In this document: positions 16,138-25,343 of the stretch, one piece after another
How positions within the stretch are numbered: the first letter of the stretch is position 1
Layout of the letters: each line of letters starts with the position of its first letter
Assembly (NCBI RefSeq): GCF_049310025.1
Contig: NZ_JBJYKD010000006.1
Coordinates: 60,206-124,205 of the forward strand
DNA from: JBJYKD01 sp049310025
GTDB lineage: Bacteria; Bacillota; Thermosediminibacteria; Thermosediminibacterales; Tepidanaerobacteraceae
Length of the DNA: 64,000 nucleotides
Reading direction: 5' to 3'
Program-made: the position numbers and the translations under genes
Notes under the pieces: generated by a model
The model's input: the letters and a program-made list of their open reading frames with translations, nothing else
The model's database searches: none
What the model was told of the DNA's origin: nothing

Positions 16138-17220
16138 GTGAAAATAGCGGCAATAGCCGTAACTAAAAACGGTTGCATCATAGGTGGGAAAATACGGGAA
16201 GCTTTAGGCTGCGATCTTTATATCCCGGCAAGATTTTTAAACCCGGTGGATCAAAACCGGCGCTCAAAAAGCGGGCGAACATTTCAAATAGAAGGCAACT
16301 TTATCGATTTCGTCCACAACATTTTTAACAAGTATGAAGGAATCGTATTCGTGACTGCGGCGGGAATTGCGGTTAGGGCCATCGCCGGGGTATTAAGGGG
16401 AAAACTGGTGGATCCCGCCGTCGTGGTGGTGGACGAAAAGGGCGGCTTTTCCGTAAGCCTCCTTTCCGGCCACCTGGGAGGGGCCAACGACCTGGCCCGC
16501 ACGGTCGCTAAGATCCTGGGGGCCACTCCGGTGATAACCACAGCCAGCGATGTTTCGGGTTTTGAGGGCATTGATGTAATGGCCGAGAGACTGGGGCTTT
16601 ACGTCGAAAATTTTGCCGAACTAAAAAAGATAAGCTCCTGTCTCGTTAATGGGGAAAAGGTGGCATTTGTGGTGGAAAGGGGATTTCCCGTAGATAAAAT
16701 AAAAGAAAAATTCAAGGGGGCAAAGGCCGTATTCTGTAATGAAGTGCCGGCGGATGCCGCCGCCTGTGTTTATATAACCGACTTTAATATAAAACCGCCG
16801 GGAATCCCTCACGTAATTTTAAGGCCCCGGCGCACGGTGCTCGGCGTCGGAGCAAAGAGGGGGGCAGCCTGTGAAGAAACGCTGATGTTAGCTAAAAGCG
16901 CCCTGGGTAAGCTTAATTTAAGCCAAAATAGCGTCGGATATATTTCTACCATCGATATAAAACGGGGGGAGGAATGCATAGAAAAACTTGCGCAATACTT
17001 CAACGCGCCTTTGCAATTTTACAGCATAAAAAATCTTGCGGAAGTGGAAAATCAATTCCCAATGTCTTCTTTCGTAAAGGAGACCGTCGGCGTGGGCTCG
17101 GTTGCAAGGCCTTCGGGGTACCTGGCAAGTGGATGTGGCGAGGAGTTAGGCTACTTCAGGGGGGCCGGGGTAACCCTTGCTGTATATAAAAAAGCCTTTA
17201 TTGAAGATGAGCGGCAATAA
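16138..17220 (+). CDS. cbiG: Cobalt-precorrin-5A hydrolase CbiG
   Basis: A 360-residue protein with the CbiG N-terminal, middle and C-terminal regions: GIVFVTAAGIAVRAIAG, SVSLLSGHLGGANDLAR, and a C-terminal VLGVGAKRGA. It opens the delta-lactone ring, releasing the C-20 carbon as acetaldehyde. The GTG start follows AAGGAGG. A 42-base gap separates it from cbiF and another from cbiH. Confidence 0.95.
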   Translation: MKIAAIAVTKNGCIIGGKIREALGCDLYIPARFLNPVDQNRRSKSGRTFQIEGNFIDFVHNIFNKYEGIVFVTAAGIAVRAIAGVLRGKLVDPAVVVVDEKGGFSVSLLSGHLGGANDLARTVAKILGATPVITTASDVSGFEGIDVMAERLGLYVENFAELKKISSCLVNGEKVAFVVERGFPVDKIKEKFKGAKAVFCNEVPADAAACVYITDFNIKPPGIPHVILRPRRTVLGVGAKRGAACEETLMLAKSALGKLNLSQNSVGYISTIDIKRGEECIEKLAQYFNAPLQFYSIKNLAEVENQFPMSSFVKETVGVGSVARPSGYLASGCGEELGYFRGAGVTLAVYKKAFIEDERQ

Positions 17221-17262
17221 ACACGGGGCGTCCTTTTTAAAAATTGAGACAGGGAGGATTAT

Positions 17263-17994
17263 ATGGGCTGGATAAAGGTTGTGGGGATCGGGCCGGGAAG
17301 CTACGGCGACATGACCGTAAGGGCACTGAACGCCCTGAAAGAATGCGATGCAGTCATCGGCTACATCACCTATATAAATTTCATAAAACATCTGCTCGAA
17401 AGCAAGGAAATAATTTCCACAGGCATGCGACAGGAGGTCGAAAGGTGCAAAAAAGCTCTTGAGTTAGCCGGACGGGGAAGGAACGTGTGTCTCGTGAGCG
17501 GAGGAGATCCTGGAATATACGGCATGGCAGGCCTGTTATTCGAAATGGTCAGAAAAAACGGCGGGGATTTCGATATTGAAGTCATACCCGGCGTGAGTGC
17601 CGCCAACTCCGCGGCTTCAGTGCTTGGGGCGCCGCTTATGCATGATTTTGCTGTAATTAGTTTATCCGACCATCTCACACCATGGCCGGTTATCGAAAAA
17701 AGAATCCAATTTGCGGCAAAAGGAGACTTTGTGATGGTTCTGTATAATCCCCAGAGCCGTGAGCGAAAGGGGAACCTTTCCAGGGCCTGGGAAATTATGA
17801 TGAGGTATAAAAGTCCCCGCACTCCCGCAGGCATAGTGAAGAACGCGTCAAGAGAGGGGGAAACGGTGATTATTACAAGCCTCTGTGATATGTTAAAGTA
17901 CGAGGTGGATATGACTACTGTTATCATTGTGGGCAATAAAGACACCTTTACCGAAAAAGGGAAAATGATAACACCGAGGGGATATGCCCTATGA
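17263..17994 (+). CDS. cbiH: Cobalt-precorrin-3 C17-methyltransferase CbiH
   Basis: A 243-residue tetrapyrrole methylase with KVVGIGPGSYGDMT at the N-terminus, LVSGGDPGIYGMAG and VIPGVSAANSAASVLGAPL, diagnostic of CbiH/CobJ. It methylates C-17 and contracts the ring. Length is that of the unfused form. It overlaps cbiJ by four bases. Confidence 0.95.
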   Translation: MGWIKVVGIGPGSYGDMTVRALNALKECDAVIGYITYINFIKHLLESKEIISTGMRQEVERCKKALELAGRGRNVCLVSGGDPGIYGMAGLLFEMVRKNGGDFDIEVIPGVSAANSAASVLGAPLMHDFAVISLSDHLTPWPVIEKRIQFAAKGDFVMVLYNPQSRERKGNLSRAWEIMMRYKSPRTPAGIVKNASREGETVIITSLCDMLKYEVDMTTVIIVGNKDTFTEKGKMITPRGYAL

Positions 17995-18749
17995 TACTGG
18001 TGCTGGCGGGCACGAAAGAAGGGAGGACAATAGCCGAAAGCCTGTCATCCATGGGCTTTTCCGTTATAGCCAGCACGGTTACAAAATATGGAGAAAGGCT
18101 TTTTGATAAAGGTGTACACGTGCAAACGGGCCCGTTGGATACCCAGGCTATGAAAGAATTCATCGAGGAAAACGGCATAAAAGTGGTCATCGATGCCACT
18201 CACCCCTTCGCAAAGGACGCAAGCCTTAACGCCATCGAAGCGTGCCGGAGTACAAAAATAAAGTACATAAGATATGAACGGGAAGGTATCCATCGGATTT
18301 ATTCTTCCAAAATCATACACACGAAAGATTTTGATGAAGCAGCACAGAAGCTTGAAAAATTTAACCGCATCTTTTTGGCCATCGGTAGCAAAAATCTGGA
18401 CAAATTCATAAAACTGAAGGCCCGGGGTAAAAAAATTATCGCCCGGGTTCTCCCGGAAAGCGGTGTATTGAAAAGATGCGAAGAACTTGGGCTTTTGCCA
18501 AAAGAAATAATAGCCGTGCAGGGGCCTTTTAGCGTTGAGATGAATTATTACATGTTCAGGGACTTTCGCGCGGATGTCGTCGTAACAAAAGACAGCGGTG
18601 CTCAGGGAGGAGTTTTTGAAAAACTGGAGGCCGCCGAAAGACTCGATATTCCGGTTGTATTGATAGAAAGGCCGCGGGTGGATTACCCGGTTGTGGTAAA
18701 AGATATAACGGCTCTTTTAAAGGAGATGGATTTTAAAAATGGGGCTTAA
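17991..18749 (+). CDS. cbiJ: Cobalt-precorrin-6A reductase CbiJ
   Basis: A 252-residue reductase: ILVLAGTKEGRTIAESL at the N-terminus, IDATHPFAKDASLNAI, and a late VTKDSGAQGGVFEKLEAA are typical of CbiJ/CobK. It reduces the macrocycle with NAD(P)H. It is the last corrin-ring gene before the haem-precursor genes and overlaps hemA by 11 bases, so the two sets of genes form one unit. Confidence 0.95.
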   Translation: MILVLAGTKEGRTIAESLSSMGFSVIASTVTKYGERLFDKGVHVQTGPLDTQAMKEFIEENGIKVVIDATHPFAKDASLNAIEACRSTKIKYIRYEREGIHRIYSSKIIHTKDFDEAAQKLEKFNRIFLAIGSKNLDKFIKLKARGKKIIARVLPESGVLKRCEELGLLPKEIIAVQGPFSVEMNYYMFRDFRADVVVTKDSGAQGGVFEKLEAAERLDIPVVLIERPRVDYPVVVKDITALLKEMDFKNGA

Positions 18750-20004
18750 TCACCTGTACATTGTTGGAATCGACCGGAGGGCTCCCGTAGATGTAAGAGA
18801 AAAGGTATCTTTTGGAAAAAAAGCGGTTGATGCCCTGAAAGAGATAAAGGAGATGGAAGGGATTTCAGAAGCTGCTGTGCTTTCCACGTGTCACAGAAGT
18901 GAGATTTATTTTATATCCGCCGCTTCGTATGACGGCACTGTGAGAAAGTTTTTCAGCGAATTTTTTGAAGTAAGCGAAAATGTATTAAAGCCGTATCTTT
19001 TTACCTTACGGGGGTGTGATGCGGTGGAACACCTCTTCAGGGTGGCCTGCGGACTGGAGTCGATGGTATTGGGGGAGGACCAGATCCTGGGGCAGGTAAA
19101 GGAAGCGGGGGATTTGGCCAGGGACACGGGGAGCTCCGGTAAAATTTTGAACAAACTGTTTCGAGATGCCGTGACACTCGGCAAGCGGGCAAGAGCAGAG
19201 ACACATATAACGGACCACCCGCTGTCCATAAGTTACATTGCGGTTAAATTTATCCAGGAAGTATTTATAGATTTGGGCGATAAAACGGCCTATGTAATCG
19301 GTACCGGAGAGATGGGGAGACTTGTTATCAAATACCTTCTGGAAAAAGGAATCAAAAATGTTTTTGTTTCCAACAGGACTTATTCCAAAGTAATAGATTT
19401 AAAACGGGAGATGCCGGCAATTCAGGTGATTCCCTGGGAACAAAAATATGAAAAAATAGCTCAAAGCGATATCGTAATAAGTGCCACCGATGCCCCGCAT
19501 TATACGGTAGATTATGATAAATTCAAGGCGAGCTTCAACGGAAGAAAAATATGCATGGTGGATATCGCACTACCGAGGGACATCGATCCCAGGATAGGTG
19601 AAATAGAAGGAATCGCCTTGTATACCATCGATGATCTGAAAAACGCGTCAGAGGAGAACAGAAAAAAAAGGGAAAAGCAGATTGCCGTAATAGAGAATAT
19701 GGTGAATGAAGCGGTGGCGGATTTCGTAAAATGGCATAATGCTCTCCTGATAGTTCCGGCTATTAGACATCTAAATGATTATGCGGCAAATGTCTGCCAT
19801 GCAGAATACGAAAGGGTTATAAATAAACTGACAGGCATCGAGGAAAGGGAGAGGCAGCAAATAAAATACTCCCTGGAGAGAGTTGGCGCCAAAATCGTGA
19901 ACCGTTATTTAATGGGATTAAAAGCCCTGGCAGAGGCAGGTAAGCTCGATCCATCGGTGCTCAAAGTTTTTGAATCCGCAAACGGAAATACAATATTTGA
20001 TTAA
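18739..20004 (+). CDS. hemA: Glutamyl-tRNA reductase HemA
   Basis: A 421-residue enzyme with the catalytic Cys in LSTCHRSEIY (residue 51), the MVLGEDQILGQVKEA motif, a Rossmann NADPH site (YVIGTGEMGRLVIKYL) and a C-terminal dimerisation helix. It reduces glutamyl-tRNA to glutamate-1-semialdehyde, the first step of the C5 pathway. It overlaps cbiJ, so precursor supply responds to the same riboswitch. Confidence 0.96.
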   Translation: MGLNHLYIVGIDRRAPVDVREKVSFGKKAVDALKEIKEMEGISEAAVLSTCHRSEIYFISAASYDGTVRKFFSEFFEVSENVLKPYLFTLRGCDAVEHLFRVACGLESMVLGEDQILGQVKEAGDLARDTGSSGKILNKLFRDAVTLGKRARAETHITDHPLSISYIAVKFIQEVFIDLGDKTAYVIGTGEMGRLVIKYLLEKGIKNVFVSNRTYSKVIDLKREMPAIQVIPWEQKYEKIAQSDIVISATDAPHYTVDYDKFKASFNGRKICMVDIALPRDIDPRIGEIEGIALYTIDDLKNASEENRKKREKQIAVIENMVNEAVADFVKWHNALLIVPAIRHLNDYAANVCHAEYERVINKLTGIEERERQQIKYSLERVGAKIVNRYLMGLKALAEAGKLDPSVLKVFESANGNTIFD

Positions 20005-20023
20005 TTTTTACCGGGGGGCGATT

Positions 20024-20908
20024 ATAACGAAAAGACTTTTACGGGCGGGAAGCAGGGAAAGCAAACTGGCTTTAATACAGACTGATATTGTCATAGAACA
20101 ATTAAAAAGACATTATCCCCATTGGGAGTTTGAAATAGTAAGAATAAAGACCCGGGGAGATAAGTTTCTCAACGCTGATTTGGGCGAACTCGGTGGAAAA
20201 GGGCTCTTTGTAAAGGAAATTGAGGAAGCGCTGCTTTCCGGCGCCGTAGACATGGCGGTGCACAGCATGAAGGATGTGCCGTCGGAGCTGCCGGAGGGGC
20301 TTCATATCTCGGCTGTCACTAAAAGAGAGGACCCGAGGGATGTCTTTATATCGATGAACGGGGTGAGATTTTCGGAACTGGCGACCGGGGCCCGGATAGG
20401 CACCTCCAGTTTAAGGAGGGCCGTCCAGCTAAAAGCCATGAGGCCCGATGTAGAGATATTGCCCATCAGGGGAAACGTCCTTACCAGAATAAGAAAAATG
20501 CGGGAACTGGGCCTGGACGGAATCGTGCTGGCGGCGGCGGGGATAAAGCGGCTGGGCATGGAGGAGGTTATTACGGAGTATTTTACCCCGGAGATGATGG
20601 TACCGGCTGTAGGCCAGGGGGCTCTTGCCGTAGAGACCCGTATAGACGATGAATTGAGCGAATATATCCGGTGCATAAACGACGCCGGTACGGAAAGCGC
20701 GGTGAGGGCCGAAAGGGCCTTCATGCAGGCCCTCGGGGGGAGCTGCAAAATCCCTATAGGGGCTTACGCCGAAGTGGATGGGAACACCCTGAATTTGATC
20801 GGAATGGTAGAAAAAGATGGGACGATAAAAAAGGGCAGCATATCGCAGGATGTATCTCTTGCAGAAAAAGCGGGCGCAAAACTTGCGAGAGAATTGGGTG
20901 AGCTGTGA
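20024..20908 (+). CDS. hemC: Hydroxymethylbilane synthase (porphobilinogen deaminase) HemC
   Basis: Family motifs are plain: LRAGSRESKLALIQTD, GELGGKGLFVKEIEEAL, MAVHSMKDVPSELP and GGSCKIPIGAY, whose Cys carries the dipyrromethane cofactor. It joins four porphobilinogens into hydroxymethylbilane. The start is unusual. In-frame TTG codons at 19970 and 19997 lack a ribosome site, whereas the ATA at 20024 lies five bases after GGGGGG and begins MTKRLLRAGSR, as expected for the family. Counted from there the cofactor Cys is residue 241, next to the E. coli position 242. If ATA is not used, the gene begins at 19970. Confidence 0.93.
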   Translation: MTKRLLRAGSRESKLALIQTDIVIEQLKRHYPHWEFEIVRIKTRGDKFLNADLGELGGKGLFVKEIEEALLSGAVDMAVHSMKDVPSELPEGLHISAVTKREDPRDVFISMNGVRFSELATGARIGTSSLRRAVQLKAMRPDVEILPIRGNVLTRIRKMRELGLDGIVLAAAGIKRLGMEEVITEYFTPEMMVPAVGQGALAVETRIDDELSEYIRCINDAGTESAVRAERAFMQALGGSCKIPIGAYAEVDGNTLNLIGMVEKDGTIKKGSISQDVSLAEKAGAKLARELGEL

Positions 20909-22428
20909 TGAAAGGAAAGGTATACCTCATCGGAGCAGGGCCCGGCGACCCTGGTCTCCTGACGTTGAAAGCCGTAGGTGCCTTAAAAAGAGCCGATACT
21001 ATAGTCTTCGATAGATTGATAAATTATGAAATATTAAAGCTTGCCCGGCCTGGGGCCGAACTTATCGACGTGGGTAAAATGCCCGGACATCATCCGGTGC
21101 CTCAGGAGATGATAAACGGAATTTTGGCAGAAAAAGCCGGGGAGGGAAGGACGGTAGCCCGGCTGAAGGGAGGGGACCCCTTCGTGTTCGGCAGGGGGGG
21201 AGAGGAAGCGTTGTTCTTAAAAGAAAAAGGGATACCCTTCGAGGTAATACCTGGCGTTACCTCTGCGGTCTCCGTCTCGGCGTATGCGGGGATACCTTTA
21301 ACCCACCGGGATTTTGCCTCCTCCTTTCACGTATTCACCGGCCATGAAGCCGGAGCCAGGGAGGATAACCCCGACTGGGAAGCTATTTCAAAGTTAAACG
21401 GCACCCTGGTATTTTTGATGGGCGTAAAAAATATGGATTTTATTACCAAAAGCCTCCTAAAATACGGCAAATCCGCCGCCGCTCCGGCTGCCGTCATAAT
21501 GAATGGCACGACCCCGGCCCAGAGGGTGGTAGTTGGAAGCCTTGCGGATATTTCTGAAAAGGCAAGAAAAAACGGCATAAAAAGCCCTGCGGTTATGGTT
21601 ATGGGCGATGTAGTAAACTTAAGGCAGGATCTTAACTGGTACGAGACAAAAAAACTTTTCGGGAAAAGGATTCTTATAACCGGCATGGACGAGCGGGAGG
21701 AATGGGAAGAAGGTTTTATCAGAAATGATCCTGTAGCCGCTTTAATACACGAAGGAGCAGAGGTCATACATTGTCCCGCCTTAAAAATAATACATGTCCT
21801 TGATAATATAGAAAGACTGCTCGATGAAATTGTAAATTACGATATCCTTATATTTACCAGCAAAAACGGTGTGGAAAGCTTTAGCAGGGCTATGCGGGAA
21901 AAAAGATTTGATGTCAGGAAATTAGACAATATCAGGATAGCGGCAGTGGGTTCCAAGACAAAGGAAAAACTGGAAGAAATGCTAATTTACCCGGATATTG
22001 TGCCCCGGGAATTTACATCAAATGCCCTCCTTGATGTAATTAAAGAAGAAAAAATTGGAAAGAACGCTGCCGTAGTCACCTCCGACATCGGGGGTAAGGA
22101 CCTGATGAGTGGTTTAGAACGGCTTGGCTTGAAGCCGCGGAAGATAATCGCCTATAAAAACCGGCCCAATTATGAAATCAGGGGGCGGTTCCTCGAGGAA
22201 TTTGAAAAAGGCATCGATATTGTCATATTTACAAGCCCGTCCACTTTTTACTATATGAAAGAGATAGCCGGGGAGAGCATTGGGAAAATCAGCAAATCTA
22301 TCATCGCCGCCATAGGCCCCACCACAAAAAAGGCCATTGAAGGTGAAGGGTACAGGGTTGATGTAATACCACGGGAGCATACGCTGGAAGGTGTCATAAG
22401 AGAGATACTGGAATATAAAAATCTTTAA
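20908..22428 (+). CDS. cobA/hemD: Fused uroporphyrinogen-III C-methyltransferase / uroporphyrinogen-III synthase
   Basis: A 506-residue two-domain protein. Residues 1 to about 245 are CobA (YLIGAGPGDPGLLTLKA, RLKGGDPFVFGRGGEEA, VIPGVTSAVSVSAYAGIP), which methylates C-2 and C-7 to make precorrin-2. Residues about 250-505 are HemD (ILITG at the start, FTSKNGVESF, FTSPSTFYYM, AIGPTTKKAIE), which closes the tetrapyrrole ring. The fusion is common in Firmicutes. The ATG at 20908 overlaps the hemC stop; a GTG three bases earlier is the alternative start. Confidence 0.95.
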   Translation: MKGKVYLIGAGPGDPGLLTLKAVGALKRADTIVFDRLINYEILKLARPGAELIDVGKMPGHHPVPQEMINGILAEKAGEGRTVARLKGGDPFVFGRGGEEALFLKEKGIPFEVIPGVTSAVSVSAYAGIPLTHRDFASSFHVFTGHEAGAREDNPDWEAISKLNGTLVFLMGVKNMDFITKSLLKYGKSAAAPAAVIMNGTTPAQRVVVGSLADISEKARKNGIKSPAVMVMGDVVNLRQDLNWYETKKLFGKRILITGMDEREEWEEGFIRNDPVAALIHEGAEVIHCPALKIIHVLDNIERLLDEIVNYDILIFTSKNGVESFSRAMREKRFDVRKLDNIRIAAVGSKTKEKLEEMLIYPDIVPREFTSNALLDVIKEEKIGKNAAVVTSDIGGKDLMSGLERLGLKPRKIIAYKNRPNYEIRGRFLEEFEKGIDIVIFTSPSTFYYMKEIAGESIGKISKSIIAAIGPTTKKAIEGEGYRVDVIPREHTLEGVIREILEYKNL

Positions 22429-22479
22429 ACTGGCATTTTTAAACCGCAACTTTGAGCAATACGGGAGAAGGTGGATGAA

Positions 22480-23454
22480 ATGGAGTTTATCAAAAGGCCA
22501 AGGAGACTTAGATTGAATGGTGCCATAAGGGATATGGTGCGAGAGACGAGGATCGATGTGAAGGACCTCATATATCCTCTTTTTGTGGTGCATGGGAAAA
22601 AGGTTAAGCAGGAAATAAATTCTATGCCCGGGGTGTACCGCTTTTCCATAGATACACTGGTGGAAGAGGTAAAAGAAATTTACAGCCTCGGTATACCGGC
22701 GGTTCTCCTCTTCGGCGTGCCGGCCGTTAAGGATGAAGTGGGAAGCGAGGCATATGCCGATGACGGCATCGTGCAAAGGGCCATAAAGACCGTGAAAGAT
22801 GCCGTGCCTTCCATGTTTGTTATAACCGATGTTTGCATGTGCGGCTATACCAGTCACGGCCATTGCGGAATAGTTGAGAAGGGCTATGTGGTAAACGACA
22901 AAACCGCGGAACTTATTGCAAAAACGGCCCTTTCCCATGCAAGAGCAGGAGCCGATATGGTGGCCCCTTCGGACATGATGGACGGGCGGGTAGGCGCCAT
23001 AAGAAAACTGCTTGATGAAGAAGGTTATACAAATGTTTCGATAATGGCCTACAGCGCAAAATACGCTTCAGCTTTTTTCGGCCCTTTCCGGGAGGCCGCC
23101 GAATCCGCTCCGAAATTCGGGGACAGGAAAACGTATCAGATGGACCCCGCCAACTCCGATGAGGCCATGAGGGAAATTGAGCTCGACATTGAAGAAGGTG
23201 CCGACATAGTGATGGTAAAGCCCGCCCTGTCGTATCTTGATATAATAAGGCGGGTAAAGGAAAGTTTCAACATCCCCGTGGCGGCCTACAATGTGAGCGG
23301 CGAGTATGCTATGGTGAAGGCCGCGGCGAAGACAGGGGGGCTTGATGAAAAGGCCGCCGCTATGGAAATCCTGACATCGATAAAAAGAGCGGGAGCCAGT
23401 TTGATAATAACCTATTTTGCAAGGGATGTGGCGGCATGGCTTACTACCCTGTGA
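22480..23454 (+). CDS. hemB: Porphobilinogen synthase (delta-aminolevulinate dehydratase) HemB
   Basis: A 324-residue TIM-barrel enzyme. The zinc-binding region VCMCGYTSHGHCG, the Schiff-base lysine blocks VAPSDMMDGRVGAIR and MVKPALSYLDI, and PVAAYNVSGEYAM are all present. It condenses two 5-aminolevulinates to porphobilinogen. The ATG at 22480 has an AGAAGGTGG site; the upstream GTG at 22471 overlaps that site. It overlaps the next gene by 19 bases. Confidence 0.96.
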   Translation: MEFIKRPRRLRLNGAIRDMVRETRIDVKDLIYPLFVVHGKKVKQEINSMPGVYRFSIDTLVEEVKEIYSLGIPAVLLFGVPAVKDEVGSEAYADDGIVQRAIKTVKDAVPSMFVITDVCMCGYTSHGHCGIVEKGYVVNDKTAELIAKTALSHARAGADMVAPSDMMDGRVGAIRKLLDEEGYTNVSIMAYSAKYASAFFGPFREAAESAPKFGDRKTYQMDPANSDEAMREIELDIEEGADIVMVKPALSYLDIIRRVKESFNIPVAAYNVSGEYAMVKAAAKTGGLDEKAAAMEILTSIKRAGASLIITYFARDVAAWLTTL

Positions 23455-24026
23455 TGCTGAATATACAAGGCAAAAGGTGCCTTGTGGTGGGCGGCGGGTC
23501 GGTGGCTCACCGCAAAGTGCTATCCCTGCTGGAGTGTGGAGCGATTGTTACCGTCATAGCTCCGGTGGTTAACGAGAGTATACTGAAGCTCTGGGAGGAG
23601 TCCCGCATAAGGTTAATTCGGAGAAACTACATTAAAAGTGACCTGAGGGGTTATTTTATCGTCGTGGCCGCATCGGATGATCGAGATGTAAATAAACTTA
23701 TAGCCCAAGAAGCCGGCGCGGAAGGGGTGCCGGTAAATGTGGTTGACAGCAGGGAACTTTCTTCTTTCATAATGCCTTCCGTTATAAGGAGGGGGGACCT
23801 CACGGTTGCCATTTCTACCGGCGGGAAGAGTCCTCTTTTATCAAAAATGCTAAGGCGGAAGCTGGAAGAAATTTTACCCGCTGAGTGTGAACGACTGCTA
23901 AAAAAATTGGAAGAAGCGAGAGAAAGGGCAAAAGAAAAGGAACTTCCCTCACAAGAAAAACTGAAAATATATAGAGAAATAATCGAGGATAGCGAATTAA
24001 AAAATTTTTTTAAAAATGGAGGATAA
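23436..24026 (+). CDS. Precorrin-2 dehydrogenase (siroheme synthase N-terminal type, Met8-like)
   Basis: A 196-residue protein with PVMLNIQGKRCLVVGGGSVA, a Rossmann NAD site, and VVDSRELSSFIMPSVIRRGDL, the hallmark of CysG-N/Met8. It oxidises precorrin-2 to sirohydrochlorin. Met8-like enzymes can also insert iron, but CbiX is present for cobalt. The last 45 residues are a charged helix. The start lies inside hemB. Confidence 0.92.
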   Translation: MAYYPVMLNIQGKRCLVVGGGSVAHRKVLSLLECGAIVTVIAPVVNESILKLWEESRIRLIRRNYIKSDLRGYFIVVAASDDRDVNKLIAQEAGAEGVPVNVVDSRELSSFIMPSVIRRGDLTVAISTGGKSPLLSKMLRRKLEEILPAECERLLKKLEEARERAKEKELPSQEKLKIYREIIEDSELKNFFKNGG

Positions 24027-24031
24027 TAAAA

Positions 24032-25324
24032 ATGCGTGACAATATGAAGTCGGAAGAACTTTTCATGAGGGCAAAAAGGGTTATGCCCGGTGGTGTGAAC
24101 AGCCCGGTGCGGGCATTCAGGTCGGTGGGCATGAATCCCGTTTTTATAAAAAGAGGGCGGGGAAGTCATTTGTGGGATGAAGACGGCAATGATTACATAG
24201 ATTACGTACTTTCCTGGGGGGCGCTCATTTTGGGGCATGCCCATCCTGATGTGGTATCTGCCGTAAAAAAACAGTCGGAGATGGGGACGAGCTTCGGAGC
24301 ATGTACAGAACTGGAGGTGTTGATGGCGGAAAAGATAAAACGGGCGTTGCCCTCCGTTGAAGTTATTAGAATGGTTAATTCCGGTACCGAAGCCACCATG
24401 AGCGCCATTAGACTTGCAAGGGGTTATACAGGAAGGAATCTTATAGTGAAATTTGCGGGCTGCTATCACGGCCATTTCGACGGTCTCTTAATCAAAGCGG
24501 GTTCGGGAGCGCTGACTTTCGGGGTTCCCGATTCGGCCGGGGTTACAAAGGAGACGGCAAAAGACACCATTGTTTCTGAATACAATAATACGGAAATGAT
24601 AAAGACAATCTTCGACAGGTACGGTGAGGCTATTGCCGCTGTCATAGTAGAACCCGTAGCGGGAAATATGGGCACCGTACCGCCGGGAGAAAATTTTTTA
24701 AAAGCCCTGCGGGAACTGACATTAAAATACGGTGCACTGCTGATATTCGATGAAGTCATTACGGGCTTTAGGGTTTCCTTTTCCGGTGCTCAGGGGTTAT
24801 TGGGAATAACCCCCGACATTACCGCACTGGGGAAGATCATAGGTGGTGGGCTGCCGGTTGGCGCTTACGGTGGAAAAGAGGAAATCATGAGGTATGTTTC
24901 ACCCGATGGCCCCGTATACCAGGCCGGGACTCTGTCCGGCAATCCGCTGGCTATGGCGGCGGGCTATGCCACACTAAAAATCCTGTCGGAAAATCCCGGT
25001 ATATACGAAGAACTTGAAAGAAGGGCGGAAAAGCTCTGCAGGGGATTAAAGGAAACCATGGAACATTTTGAAATACCGGTTACCATAAACAGGGTGGGCA
25101 GCATGATGACCGTGTTCTTTAACGGCGGGGGTGTCTATGACTATGATTCGGCGATAAAATCCAATACCAATTTATACGCCGCATATTTCAGGGAAATGCT
25201 GAAACAGGGCATTTATCTACCTCCCGCCCAATTTGAGACGTTCTTCCTGTCTTATGCCCATTCTGACGAGGATATTGACAGGACGATAGAAGCTGCTTAT
25301 AAAGCTGCGGGGGCGTTAAAATAA
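24032..25324 (+). CDS. hemL: Glutamate-1-semialdehyde 2,1-aminomutase HemL
   Basis: A 430-residue PLP enzyme of aminotransferase class III. MPGGVNSPVRAFRSVG is the HemL opening; the PLP Lys is about residue 268 in TALGKIIGGGLPVGAYGG, and LIFDEVITGFRV holds the cofactor Asp. It makes 5-aminolevulinate from the HemA product. It starts five bases after the previous stop and is the last gene of the tetrapyrrole unit; a hairpin at 25305-25343 follows. Confidence 0.97.
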   Translation: MRDNMKSEELFMRAKRVMPGGVNSPVRAFRSVGMNPVFIKRGRGSHLWDEDGNDYIDYVLSWGALILGHAHPDVVSAVKKQSEMGTSFGACTELEVLMAEKIKRALPSVEVIRMVNSGTEATMSAIRLARGYTGRNLIVKFAGCYHGHFDGLLIKAGSGALTFGVPDSAGVTKETAKDTIVSEYNNTEMIKTIFDRYGEAIAAVIVEPVAGNMGTVPPGENFLKALRELTLKYGALLIFDEVITGFRVSFSGAQGLLGITPDITALGKIIGGGLPVGAYGGKEEIMRYVSPDGPVYQAGTLSGNPLAMAAGYATLKILSENPGIYEELERRAEKLCRGLKETMEHFEIPVTINRVGSMMTVFFNGGGVYDYDSAIKSNTNLYAAYFREMLKQGIYLPPAQFETFFLSYAHSDEDIDRTIEAAYKAAGALK

Positions 25325-25343
25325 ATAACGGTATCCCCCGCAG
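25305..25343. terminator. Hairpin between hemL and the convergent ArsR-family gene
   Basis: CTGCGGGGG (25305-25313) pairs with CCCCCGCAG (25335-25343), with an inner CGTTA/TAACG stem. It covers the 3' ends of both convergent genes. The T-tracts are weak, so termination efficiency is uncertain. Confidence 0.55.

Noticed and set aside
22114..22938. A 274-codon minus-strand open frame across cobA/hemD and hemB
   Set aside because: It crosses two genes with complete motif sets on the plus strand and has no motif of its own.
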